Origin: Selaginella tamariscina
Lineage: Eukaryota > Streptophyta > Lycopodiopsida > Selaginellales > Selaginellaceae
Assembly (NCBI GenBank): GCA_003024785.1
Contig: PUQB01000046.1
Span: 496,001-560,000, forward strand
Reading direction: 5' to 3'
DNA: 64,000 nt
The notes beneath the pieces are model-generated. The model was not told the origin of the DNA. It made no database searches and saw only the letters and a list, made by a program, of their open reading frames with translations. This document shows, in pieces, positions 37,161-48,800 of the stretch (its first letter is position 1; the number at the start of each line of letters is the position of its first letter). A program made the translations under genes and the position numbers.

Positions 37161-38914
37161 TTAGAAATTCGGAAGCATACGTTTAAGAAGATCGATCTGT
37201 GTCTCATCAAAATACTCAGGTAACTCTTCTCTGGACACCCATGCATGGTCCTTGTATGTAGAATTACCAACTCTCTCTTGTTAGCAACAAAATGGGACCT
37301 GTAATAGAATCTCTGAAACTCTAGTGTATTAATATCAACAGTAAAAAAATAATAAAACATAAAAGATACCTTAAAATCGGGTAAGTCAAGGTGGCCACTT
37401 GGTGCATGCCCGGCAAAGTATACGTCAGTGAGATCCCCAAGAAAGGTCTCTAGTGCAGATTGTGCACACTGCATGCACATGATTAGTAACACTATCAATT
37501 GCATGCTCTCTCTCTCTCTCTCTCTCTCTCTAAGCTTATACCCACCTTTCGTAAGTTGTCTTCATCACTGTAAAGTTTCTCGGGGAAGTGCCATACAGGC
37601 TTTTCTTTCTGCCCTTTGTATGGAATCCCGTGAACAATCAAGTACAACCTTTGGTCAAGTGCTCTTTGTAAAGATCTTCAACGGGAGTATAATTAGCATA
37701 CGAACTTTGCATATACAATATATCTAAACATAAAGTTTATTATACATTAAAAGTACGAAGGTATAGGTTTCCAACTCACTTTCGATCGGTTGCTTGAGTA
37801 GGTGTTTCGTCAGAACTGGTGGCTGGACGTGCTCTGTACATAAAAACAAAATCAGAAATCATAGAGGATAGAAGTCTGCATACATGTATATATGTTCTAC
37901 ACACATGTAGTGAGGGGGGGGGGGAGCTCACTTCATATCATCCAGTGACTGCTCTAGCACGTCAACCTCCCCAATTATCTGTTTCCATTTCAACCTGCAA
38001 AAAACCAATAGCCCATGCCTATCAGTATATATACGCCCAAATAACATCTCTATATATAAAACGAAAGTGCTACTTTAAACACATATAGGGATCACATAAA
38101 ACTTAGACTTGTGTACGGCTGAATCAGATTGAAATACATGTACTGTAAATGGAGGTGTATATACCAACATTATACTGTAATTAAAGAGTAGAAATGTCAA
38201 CATGGTTCTTTACAGTGTGATGTATATACATACATATATAATTGCCATTGACTCAAAAGTTCACACACAAACAGACATGCATGTATAAACATGTCTGTTA
38301 TTAGTCGCGTTCGCACACATGTGCGTAATTTGCACAGTACTGCCAATGTGTGTATACGACCATTACACACAGATTAAAGAGAAAGCATAATCAAACCTGA
38401 AATGCAGCTTACTACTCTAGCTTGTTGATTCAGAAGTTCAAAGATAAGTACATACTAATTTGTATTTTGCATATAAATGCTGGATTAAATGCAGCAATAT
38501 ATTGATTGAAGCTGCAAACGTGGGATGTATAATACGTGTGGAGCTTATATATATATATATGGATTGCATATACTAGCTAGCTAGACGTACACACACACAC
38601 ATATATATACACATATATCCCAAATTCTTTGATGGTACTTGGATTAAATTACATGTGAAAATGCATAAGATGAATTGATCCATTTTCTGCTCTTTAATTA
38701 CCCACATTTGAAGCATTGGTAGTTTTGACAGGACTTATATTTGCAAATTACAGAATGTATGTATATGTATATATACTTACGAGAGCTGTTTGAAGTTTGC
38801 CACAGTGGGATGAAGCGGGCGAGGATACACTGGAAGGCGCTCCAACACTGCCGCTGCCACGATCGGCTTGCTGCTCGCGTCCGCCGCCGTACACAGACGC
38901 CGGATCGCCTGCAT
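37161..38914 (-). CDS. MRPL46: Mitochondrial ribosomal protein mL46, six exons
   Basis: Large-subunit mitoribosomal protein with a NUDIX-like fold. Exon 1 (38914-38781) starts MQAIRRLCTAADASSKPIVA and includes KPIVAAAVLERLPVYPRPLH. Exon 2 (37994-37932) encodes LKWKQIIGEVDVLEQSLDDM; exon 3 (about 37836-37780) RPATSSDETPTQATDR; exon 4 (37675-37546) SLQRALDQRLYLIVHG and KPVWHFPEKLYSDEDNLRK; exon 5 (37468-37370) CAQSALETFLGDLTDVYFAG; the last exon FVANKRE, then AWVSREELPEYFDETQIDLL and a TAA at 37161. Splice sites are GT-AG and in phase. One frame slip lies in a CT/GA repeat at 37271-37278, and the rest is intact. The assignment rests on the KPIVAAAVLERLPV, WHFPEK and EELPEYFD blocks. Confidence 0.88.
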
Positions 38915-38924
38915 TCCTGCTATG

Positions 38925-38952
38925 AACCCTAATTATTCCCAAGAACCCTAAA
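38925..38952 (-). promoter_or_regulatory. Two telo-box motifs upstream of mL46
   Basis: AACCCTAA (38925-38932) and AACCCTAAA (38944-38952) lie 11-38 bp upstream of the mL46 start. Telo-boxes are common in promoters and 5' leaders of plant ribosomal protein genes, which fits the neighbour. The role is inferred. Confidence 0.55.
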
Positions 38953-39380
38953 CACTATTAGTATTTACTAATGATGTCTTATATTAATTTTAATTTTAAA
39001 TTTACTTAATAAATAATAATAGAAAATTTATTATTATCCTAAATGATTTGGAAACCATATTAAACTTTTAAATATTAATGTTTTATTGAAGAGGGTTTGA
39101 ATATTACCAATATAAATAATACCTTAATTTAATGAATTAAATTTTATTTGAAATATGGTACATCCGTTTATTTAAATAATGTATCCAGTTCAGAGTTTGA
39201 ATCTTTCAAATATTTCTATTGTATTATATAGAAATTTAAACTTTCTTATCTAAAATGGTAAACTTGCGTATCGTTCTTTAGAATTTTTAATTTACATATA
39301 AAATAACATTTAATGTGAATTAAATTAAAATAAAATATAATAAACTTTTTGAATATAAAAAAAGATTAATGTGTAACTTA

Positions 39381-39389
39381 AAACCCTAG
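39381..39389 (+). promoter_or_regulatory. Telo-box upstream of the DABB1-like gene
   Basis: AAACCCTAG about 110 bp upstream of the start codon, followed by GGGCAGTTTTAG. It is a plausible plant core-promoter or leader element, identified only by its sequence. Confidence 0.4.
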
Positions 39390-39497
39390 GGCAGTTTTAG
39401 AGGAGGTAAGTAATGAACTAGATAGATTTTTCTTCCATCGTCTCAGATGTTATTGTCAGGCCAATTCCGGAAGAATATCTCAAGAATCTCTTGTACA

Positions 39498-39801
39498 ATG
39501 GCAAGCATTGTGGAGCATATTGTGTTGTTCAAGGTGAGGCAGGACGCCCCAGCGGAGAAGAAGCTCGACCTGGTTCGTGAATTGAATGCCCTAAAATCTC
39601 TTGACGGCGTTCTTCATTTGAATGCTGGACCTGCCCTCAATTCCTCATGCACCGATGGATTCACCCATGTTCTACACAGCAGGTAACAAGTTTTCACATA
39701 TATATATACATCTCTATGTGTGTGTGTGTTCAGGAAAACTGTATTTATTAGTAGCACAATATAAGTTGCAGGTGTTATATATATACACCCGAAATACATA
39801 T

Positions 39802-39884
<83 letters not shown>

Positions 39885-40702
39885 GTATCCAAATCTCATA
39901 CATATGAAACACAAAGGATGGTTTTGTTCTGCTTAACTACTATCGTTTATAAAGTTTTATAATTTGAATGTGTGTGTGTAAAGTTAATATGCATAATCTG
40001 TTATTATCCGAAGTCATTTTCACTTATGACAGTGCGTGAGGCAGTAAAGTATTGATTGCATTCTCTCTTTTGCGCGCGCGTGTGTGTGTGGAATATAATG
40101 AAGTCTACAAATGTTTTACGTTTTCATACACACAAGATATATAATATCTATATTTGTGTAATTCACATATGTTATACACGTGATCTTATAGGTATGCGGA
40201 CAAGGCAGGCTTGTCTGCCTATAATGTCCATCCATCACACGTTCGAGTGGTGGAAAACTTTGTTAAACCAATTGCAGAGATATATTGGCAATGGACTGGG
40301 AGGCACATTTCAACACTACATCATTGAAACACAATAGTTCTGGTGCCAAACGTATAGTTGCATGCAAACTCAAGGACCCTTCTAAATCCGAACACGTCTC
40401 AGGAATACTTGATGGGTAGTTCATATCTAATTTATTAATATGTGTATGTATATGTGTGTGTGTACTAATACCATATGGATCATGGCAGATTAACAGGCTA
40501 CATTGAGACGAGCGCAGGTGTTAATTTTTCACCTGCACGAGCAAAGGGTTTTTTTGGATGGCTGGGAATGTTGGGGAATGTTGGGGAGTTTCAGGATCCC
40601 ACTAAGCTGACAAGTGCAGTGGAGGGATTGGTTGATAACGTTATAGTTATGGATTATGCAAATGACGATGCTGATGTTGGTGAAGAACAAGCTAAGATGT
40701 AA
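39498..40702 (+). CDS. Stress-response A/B barrel (Dabb) protein, DABB1/UP3-like
   Basis: A small protein with two dimeric alpha/beta barrel domains. Exon 1 (39498-39682) encodes MASIVEHIVLFKVRQDAPAE and SLDGVLHLNAGPAL, ending FTHVLHSR. Exon 2 (40192-40415) has YADKAGLSAYNVHPSHVRVV, ENFVKPIAE, MDWEAHF and KRIVACKLKDPS. Exon 3 (40489-40702) has GVNFSPARAKGFFGWLGMLG and VDNVIVMDYAND, then TAA. Splice phases agree. One base is missing near 40277-40280, between KPIAE and the ILAMDW segment, otherwise the frame is open. An in-frame ATG at 39447 would add 17 residues; I chose 39498 because Dabb proteins begin close to VEHIVLFK. The HSR/NFSPARAKGF blocks are those of plant UP3. Confidence 0.85.
39806..39880. 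repeat. (TA)n(GA)n microsatellite in intron 1 of the DABB1-like gene
   Basis: About 15 TA units followed by about 22 GA units, directly joined. Other tracts of this gene are GT at 39717-39730 and GTGTGT near 40080-40090. Confidence 0.95.
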
Positions 40703-40820
40703 AGACTTTCGGACTTGTAAGTTACTCTTTCATGTATTCTACAACAATATATATATGTATATAATGAGTCACACACACACACACACACCTGCAGCTGTGT
40801 ACACATACTCGTTGCAAATA

Positions 40821-41171
40821 TCAAAACCTTGCCCAACACCTTGTGCACTCGGCCTGACAATCCCCTTTACAATCCACATTGTAACCCAACACCTGTGGCT
40901 TCCTACCCAGAAGACTCTTCAGCGTCTTCCCACTAATCCCCCACGTCTCGTCCAAAACACGAACATTATTCTGTATCTCCTTATCGAGCTTGCATCCCAA
41001 TACCTCGGGGAATTTTCTCAAAATACCCGATAAATCCCCGTCGGAAATCCCCAAACTCGCTAGATAATCCAGAATGCATGTAATATTCTCTACATCTGGA
41101 GGAGTTTTCTCTCTGTTTCTTTCCCCAGTATGGGATTTCATGTCCAAAAGACTTACCCAATACAACATCAA
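40821..41171 (-). pseudogene. mTERF family protein, C-terminal fragment
   Basis: The frame encodes the last part of a plant organellar mTERF protein, whose repeats bind nucleic acid in plastids or mitochondria. It shows PPDVENITCILDYLASLGIS, LSGILRKFPEVLGCKL, LLGRKPQVLGYNVDC and the ending CTRCWARF, then a stop. Full-length proteins usually have about 300 or more residues; only about 90 homologous residues are here. No further mTERF repeats are visible between 41172 and the transposon end at 41665, nor beyond its far end at 56690. It is a gene fragment, or the terminal exon of a gene whose rest is not in reach. Confidence 0.72.
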
Positions 41172-41655
41172 AATTAAATGGAAATTTACAATTTTCTTAC
41201 CAGAGTGGCTGGATGTTTAAAATATGCGCCTCCATTCCAGTAATTTGGCTAATCCTAATGAATTTAGCCATTGAGAGTCGTTTCAAATACTAATTAGGTA
41301 CATTCTTGGTATCTAATATTATTCTTAGGATATCCTTTCAATGGATGGTAACGCATACATGTAGAATAAAAAAAAGGTTACCATTTAAAGTTTTATAATT
41401 ACCTAATAATAATTTGCTATTAACCTTATACAAACAAATTACTCATATCCTATTTTAATATCTAGCATTATTTATTTTATGCAATATATAAAATTCCAAT
41501 CTTCATTTGCATGTTTGTTAGTATATTTAATAACCATGTAGTAATAATTGTTTTTAAAATTATTTATTTTTTTACTTTTTACTTTGTTAAATTAACATAT
41601 TCATAATTAACTTCCACAGTTATTAAACAGTCTTCATTTGCACGCGTAGTAATCT
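41172..41655. other. AT-rich stretch between mTERF fragment and transposon
   Basis: Nothing recognisable. Composition is strongly AT-rich, with no frame extending the mTERF fragment. Two donor-like sequences lie at its left edge (minus strand GGTAAG and GGGTAAGT), close to where the mTERF homology fades. Confidence 0.5.
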
Positions 41656-41664
41656 TTAGTAAAT
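41656..41664. other. Left target-site duplication of the large transposon
   Basis: TTAGTAAAT, matched by TTAGTAATA at 56691-56699. Seven bases agree and the last two are swapped. A 9-bp duplication is the usual length for Mutator-like elements. Confidence 0.65.
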
Positions 41665-41860
41665 GGGGCACGGCGAAATTCGAGCGCAGGTCAACGAGCT
41701 TGACCAAGATTTGCGAATATTCTTGAATATTCGTTGTTCCGTACGATTTCCGTCTAGATATCCTCGAATATTCTGTACGGAAATTTTTCGTACTGCCAAG
41801 TGTACACACAATTGGACCTTCCAAAATTTTCAAGAATATTCTAGTGCGGCGGCCGCATAC
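41665..41860 (+). repeat. Left terminal inverted repeat with four GAATATTC motifs
   Basis: GAATATTC occurs at 41715-41722, 41725-41732, 41766-41773 and 41834-41841. The first two are two bases apart and form GAA-TA-TTC-TT-GAA-TA-TTC. The inner 21 bp (41832-41852) match the right end (56577-56597 reversed) at all but one base. A NotI-like GCGGCCGC follows at 41850-41857. Confidence 0.8.
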
Positions 41861-41960
41861 AAAATATGGTAGTATATTTTTGTTGTATTTAAAGAAATAT
41901 ATGTTAAATTACTTAAAAATATGCTAAGCATAAAATTACCATTAAAATTTATATTGAAAA

Positions 41961-44900
41961 TTATAAGTTTGAAATAACAAATATAAAACCGAAGCTGTTT
42001 GAAAACAAACCAAACACACTAAATAGATGGTGGAGGATGGAGGTTCCTTGGTAGCATATCAATAAAGAACTTAGTTCACGGGGTGCAAGTGTACGACGTT
42101 GCAAATGCTTGACAACTCGAGGATCAGCTCCCAGTACACGCTTGTAAACAAAATACATATGTTTGCAAGGCACCCACTGACGACCATTGCAGAACTCCGA
42201 GCATGAACAAGATGGTGCGCTGCAAATGACAACCCAAGCAGATGTATGGTCGTTGTCACATACTCTGAAGCGAATGCATGTTGGAGGATCAACCACGTCA
42301 ACTTCTGCGACATATGCTCCCAACGTCAAACATGCTTCAAAACTTACCTGTTGTTTCTTAGACATCCCTAAAGGTGTTCTTGTTGCACGACCACTTGCAG
42401 GAACAGGAGGTCCACGAAATTGTGCAGGGGTGTTGAAAATCCAGTGACTCCAACAGGAACTGAAGGAACATGAGGTGTTGAAAAACCTGGCACTCCTGCA
42501 TGAGCTGAAGGAAGCCCAGCTAGCATAAAACCTGATCTTGCCAGATCATTGATCTCCACTGCTATCAGCTTCGTGCCCACTTGAACTTTCCAAACCGAGG
42601 TAGAAGCTGGCGGAGAAACAATAGTTGGTCTTGGATGTCTGCTGCAAAGCATGTTTGTTGGACAAAAATACATCATTTGTGAGCGAAAGCATTCTTCACC
42701 AGTTTCTTTGTCATTGTATCTGATCCTTCCAAAAAAACAAGGAGCAGCCACTCGATTACCACTAGGACTGATCTTTTTGTCACAAGCACTCCACTGACCT
42801 CCTGAAGAGGGAAAGCCTGCCAGACATTTCACAGAACTTCTTTCACCACATCTTCTAATCGCCCATTGTCCAGGTGTAACATCTTGTTCTTCAACCAGAA
42901 CATATTCTTCATGTTCTTCTGCAAGTTGAAAATCCAATCGTCGCTTCCGTCTACACTGTGTTGGAATAACCTGTTCACTATAGAAGATGTCCGGTCGGTG
43001 GGATCGTTCAGCCTCTGACCCCATATTTCTTTGCACAGTGCGATGTTCAACATTCGTGGCAGCCACAAAAGCAGTATCCTGCATGCTTGATGGAGCAACA
43101 TCTTCAACTAAGTCGATGATAACCTTTGCTGTAGGTGTTGTTGAGTTAGCATTTGACATTCTTCTCTCGAACCTTGCTGAGAGCTCCTCTGAAGTCGGCC
43201 CGGAACCACTATACCTTCCATCTCTAAAAGCCTTCACAAGAGCACATTGTCGCACTGATTCAGTCAGGTCGTGGATTGTAGCTTGGTACAATGAAATGTA
43301 TTTTGAATCTCTAGCCCTCCTCCATCTTCCGTGAACAGACTCCGACTGGTTTGTCATGGGCACAACCCTTGCAGCATTCTCCGGCATGCTTTCAAGAACA
43401 ACATTTGAAATATGATTCTTCTGTCTTTCCCACCATGAAAACCACGTCTGCATAACTCCAACATCCTTCACATTTTCATTCCAAAAGCGGAAAAGATTAT
43501 TTTCAATTTCTTCACGATCAGTTGTTGATGTGGCTGTTGGCCATGATCTCAAAAGTTGAAGATGTTGTTGTTGATGTTCAAGAGGGACCCACTTCCTTGT
43601 CACACGTTGTATGGCTTGTTCATAGTGAAAGATACAGCTCCGTTCACGTCCAGGAATTTCTTGGCCATTAAAGAACACATTCCTGATTGCTTGCCAGATC
43701 GCTCCTGCTTCATCGGACATAAACCCAGCGAACTGCACATTGTAGATTCCCTTCTCGGAACAGACATCCAACATAGCACGAAAAAACTTCTCCACAGCTC
43801 CAGCCGTTTGTCTCTTCATGTCACCATAAGCAATGGTGGATAATCGGCGCACACTATAAAATAATCAAAGAGTTAAGCAAACAACAAAAAGATAACATCT
43901 TACTTTGGGTCGTAAACATGCAATGCCAGAGTGATCCACTTATCAACAACACGGTGTGTGTGATCAAGTAGAACCCAACTCTTCTGCAAAGGGCCAAGAG
44001 GAGGTTGGCACATCCTTACATAATCGATTCCAGAACCTGGCCCTGAAACCGTCATCTTAAAAACTAATGCCTGGTCGTCTGAACCACGGAAATTCATCCC
44101 AGGATAGTGAATCACGTGGATGAATGGGATAGACAACCTTCGTTTCAGCTCCAATAATCCATCAATATTCTCTGGCATTTCAGCAGCAGTTCTCTTTGCG
44201 GACGCTACCCATTGACGAACTCTGCATCAAAGGTATTATCAAAGAATGCTCAGCACAAAGTAAAACTCTAATTGTACCTTCGATTGTTTGATAATGGCTG
44301 CAAATGATCCATGAGCTTATCCCAACTTCCAGGCTCAGAATTATCTAATAGGAAACCAAAGATAGCATCTTTACATGCTGCCATTTCGATGACTCTTGGA
44401 CTAGCTCTGGGAGTTCTTTCTGTTGCATTCTGGACCGCCATATGCATTTCTTCTTTGTTCGATGCAGAAACACCATCACCCACTGGATGTGAATGTTTTC
44501 CCTGGTGGATAAACAATCTAGTCTTGGTTATGTCGTCTGGGAAAACGCAAAACGCCACAGCATGACAAACTTCAAGGCACAATGGATTTTCTTTACAGAA
44601 AAAACATGTCAATCCTTTTGCCAGTTTGTCGATTGAAGGTGGGGAAACAATACATCCTTTCCATTTAGTGCAGTTCGGAAATCCTGCCTTAGAAGCAGGG
44701 CAGTCCGGGTTGATACAGCAAAGGCTCCCAACACATTTGCTCCTGGACACCCTCGCTTGAAAATTCCAGTTGCTGGTCGTTCCTGCTGTCCAGGTATGTC
44801 CATCCTCTTTCCGATTCATTCCTTTGTATTTGTATTCGGAAGGAGGGAGCTCAAAAATGACATCCCCATCATACGCAACAGGCAATTCATTTGTATGAAT

Positions 44901-45257
44901 GATCGTGGAACCCTCGATAAGAATTCTTCCCTTTTTGCAGGTATTAGAAGTGAAAAGGTCCTTCAACGTTGAGTATTCAGAGTCAGAAGCAACGACAAGC
45001 TTAAACAATGGTCCTTCATCCGGTAACAAAACATATCCTGGATTATCCTTCCCTCCAGCATCTTGGTCCTCGTTTATTTCGATCTCTAAAGCAGATTGCC
45101 CATGAAGAAGTTTAAAAAGACGAACACTTTGCCAATCAAAAATGCCAAAGAACGTTCTAATCTGATTAGTAAGAATGATTCCAACACCATCTATCACAGG
45201 AACATCGTGATCCAAATTGCCGTAAACAATCCTGGCCATTTTGCAAGCAGTTACCAC
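41961..45257 (-). CDS. WRKY-GCM1 / MULE / SWIM transposase, three exons
   Basis: A transposase of about 1060 residues. Exon 1 (45257-44278) holds a WRKY-GCM1-type zinc finger: CVGSLCCINPDC, two more Cys pairs, then DDITKTRLFIHQGKHSHP with the two His. Exon 2 (44221-43904) and exon 3 (43853-41961) hold the MULE catalytic region: WVLLDHTHRV (first Asp), FAGFMSDEAGAIWQAIR (second Asp), CIFHYEQAIQRV (C-x-x-H) and NQSESVHGRWRR. The C-terminal SWIM finger is CSCSEFCNGRQWVPCKHMYF. Introns are short, GT-AG and in phase. One base is missing in a G/C run at 42427-42430 just before the SWIM part, otherwise the frame is open, so the gene looks recent. An internal start MARIVYGNLD at 45239 is also possible. 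It should bind the terminal repeats and cut DNA. Confidence 0.88.
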
Positions 45258-45877
45258 AAACGTGACAGAAAAACAACAGCATTACTTAATCATCTTTTGG
45301 TAAATATCGGATATTACCATTTCAAAAATTCACAATCATGACTCAACGTGGGCGAATATTTAATTCAAGGAAACGTATAGATCTTAGATGCTAATATAGT
45401 ATAGCACTTCACGTAGAGATAGAGCAATCTTTATTGTCTTTTAAATAAATGTGTGTCTAATCTACATTCATCTGACATATTTATTTATGACTTGTTTATA
45501 TTCTGTTAATTTATTTATTATAATTATATAGTTATTTGATCCAGTATTTTATCTAATGTAGACATTATAAATACATATTTTTACACGAATATTTATTTAA
45601 TTATATAATAATATGTTTTTTAACATACAAATTTTTACTTAAATATGTGTTTGTATTTGTATCCTTTTATATAGTACGTTATTTATCGCAAGTATTGTAT
45701 ATACTGTTGTATGGTTTGATTTATTTAGGTCAAAGGGTTAAGTGTTAGATTTTAGGGTAAAGGTTTAGGGCTGCCCATTCTTCTTCTCCATTCTCCATTG
45801 TTGAGAGGGCACTTTTGTTCTTTTTTTTGCGGCTTGTTATTTGCGCGACAAGAGGCTAGTGTGAGCGTCACGGCGAC
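45258..45877. promoter_or_regulatory. Divergent spacer between transposase and ParB-methyltransferase genes
   Basis: A 620-bp AT-rich spacer between two start codons pointing away from each other, so it probably holds both promoters. Near the plus-strand gene there are two telo-box-like blocks (TTTAGGGTAAAGGTTTAGGG, 45751-45770) followed by a GCCCA motif (45773-45777) and a pyrimidine-rich TTCTTCTTCTCC stretch. Telo-box plus GCCCA is a common pair in promoters of plant genes expressed in dividing cells. Activity is inferred. Confidence 0.5.
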
Positions 45878-48800
45878 ATGGCTACAGGTAAAATCTTATA
45901 TATGTGTATAGTAATTTCTGTGCATGTATGTGCAAATTCAGTAGGATTTCTCTCTATTCACAAACGCACGCGCGTGTGCACACACACACACACCTCCGAC
46001 GGCATGAGTTATTGCCGATTTGGCAAACACACTCACACACACACACACATTTCCTGCCAAATTGGGCAGAATTCTGCCGCCTGGATGGTGCGGGCCGCAC
46101 CATCTGGGCGGCAGATTCCTGCCCAATTCGGCAGAATCCTGCCCCCAATGGTGCGGCGCCGCACCATCCAGGCGGCAGATTTCCTGCCCAATTGGGCAGG
46201 AAAATCCGTGTGTGTGTGTGTGTTGTGCGCACACATAAATAACATTTTACACACGTACCACTATGATTATACAACATTAGACTTGTATACATGTGTGTGT
46301 ATATATAAATATATATATTTAAATACATACTTAAAAGACTTTTATATATATATATATATATATTATATATTTATGTATGTATAAGTATATGAATTAAGAC
46401 TTGTATATATGAGATGATGCTTTTCGTCTGTATATACATGTGAAGAGATATGAATATACCCATATTCTCTCACACAGACACATCACAAAACACAAACAAC
46501 ATTGCACACACACACACACAAAGCAACATTACACACATACACAAGGAACATTATATAGTGAGCACACACACAAACAACATTACACATGTATAAATATGTG
46601 TGTGTGTGTGTGTCTATATATATTGATAGGTATACATATATAGTAAATGTGTGTCCATAAATTAAAAACTCACACACACACACTCTTATCAGTTGTTGTA
46701 ATTGCAGAATGAGGCAAAGGCAAGTAAGAGACTGTGAGATAAATACAAGACTTTGACACTTCAGGAACATATCGTCCAAGAAGCTCTTGCAGATATGGCT
46801 CCAAAACCTCGTGGCAAGAAAGGAGGCCGAGGCGCCAAGCAACAATTGCAACACGAAGAGATGATGCCGACGAACAATGAACATGTATAGTTCGCAAGTC
46901 ATTAATGAACATGCTGTGGTGAGTGAATGGATGCCTAGAAATAGGGAGATCGCAGAAGCTCTGCAGAACACGGTAATGCAGAAGAAGTACCGGACATTGA
47001 TCTTGGTAGTAAAATGTTCAATAAGAAGAGGAAACTGGATGCTTCTGAGGATGTTGCCGAATCATATGCAATTCCGGAGCGGCTGACACTTGAGGCTCCA
47101 TCCAAGCTTCTTCGAGATCTTGTTATTCGGTATGACACGGATATTGACACATCGCTACAAGGACGAGACCACTACGTTCCAGTTGAGCTTGGTGAGCCCC
47201 GCGTATCCTGATCACAGGTTGCTCCCACACCAACGTTTGAGGAATGTCACTAAGGACGGCGTGAAAGACCTTGTTGGATGGATTAGAGCTGAAGGATATT
47301 TACCAGGAGACGCCAGTGTTCACTTTATCTTTCGGACCACAGCTGAGTGCAGACGAACGCCGAAGTTGGAATGAGTCAGAAGCACAGGTCAATAGAGATT
47401 TTGAAGCAGATTTGCATAAGCCAGCATTTTCTGCTGCGTGGTATCGATTTCTGAAAGATGCAAAGTTTCTGGTGTGGGATGGGAATCATCGTCGGGTTGC
47501 TTTGAACACTTTGCTTGCTGAAGAGCCAGGTTTGAAATGGACTTTGCGTGTACGTGCAACACTCATAGCATCCACAGTGCAAGAGGAGAAGAGACTAATC
47601 GCTGCTTGCAATCGGTTGAATGAGTAAGTGACTTGTTTGTTTCATTATTTAAATACTAAATAAATGTTGTTTTGTTTTGCAGAGCAACTGCTCGTGTGGT
47701 TCCTACAACAATCATTCACACCTTGCAGTTCTTACGGAATTGTTGTGTGAAGTCTACAGATCTTTCTACTAATCATGTTCTTCGCGGATGCCGGAGGAAG
47801 ATAGAAAAGCTGTGGAAGTGTGGAGATCGAACAGAAAAGAAGACGTTTGGTACGAGTATCTAAAGACGACATTGGTGAAGATTTTTTGGGAGGTAATCTT
47901 TTCTTCTTCTTTTGATTGTTTTTTGATTTTCGGTTTCTTTTGCAGAATCAACTGAAGCGACAAATCGCTACAAAACTTGCGAACAGAAAACCAAACCAGA
48001 TAGAATCTCAGATCCTCTCCAGCGTTTACAAGACATTCACAGTTCGGATGAACAAATTCCTCACCATTGCTGATCCGGCGGTCGGCGAAGATTGGTTCAA
48101 GGAGCACAGATATCACTATCAAACCATCAACGAAGCAAATAACTCTGGAGAAGCTTCAAATGCTCGCGAAGTCCCAGCTTCCTTCCAACGTCTGTCACGA
48201 CCCGATACAGGATACAGGATACGACATACAGGATTCAGCCTACAGGATATGCGATACAGGATTTCGGCCCGCAGGATATTCCCACAGGATATGCCACAGG
48301 ATATTCCCACAGGATATTCTCACAGGATATTCCCGCAGGATATTCCCGCAGGATATTCCTACAGGATATTCCTATAGGATAAGGATGACCAATTTTGGCT
48401 AGTGACTAGATTAGGCTCATGACCAGATTAGCTTGGAGTTGTGAGCATAAAAGCTCCGACCTAATTGTTGTACAATCAGTTACAATCAACACCAGTCATT
48501 CTACGATTATTCTTGTTCTTGTCTTGTCTTACTCTTTGCCTCCTGCTCCTGTCTTGCTCCCGGATCCTGTCTTGTTCTTGGATCCGTCCTGTTCCTGTTC
48601 CTAGTTCCTGTCCTGCTCTCGGTCCTGTTCCTGAGTCAAGCCTTCCTGTTCTCGGAATCCTACTTGCTTCCTGGTTCCTGGATCGTGGCTTGACAGTTTG
48701 ATTGTAACTGCTTTCATAGCTCTTCGTTTCCCAGCTACCTTTTTTTTTCCTTGATTCTTTTCCTTCGTTTTTCTCCTTTCTTTCTTTCATACGATCATGG

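Noticed and set aside
45904..46328. Long overlapping frames on both strands in intron 1 of the ParB-methyltransferase gene
   Set aside because: They arise from the palindrome and (AC)n/(GT)n repeats; frames on both strands are open because the sequence is self-complementary.
48193..48380. Regularly spaced short repeats resembling a CRISPR array
   Set aside because: The ACAGGATATTCC units are contiguous, have no unique spacers and lie in an LTR of a eukaryotic retrotransposon.
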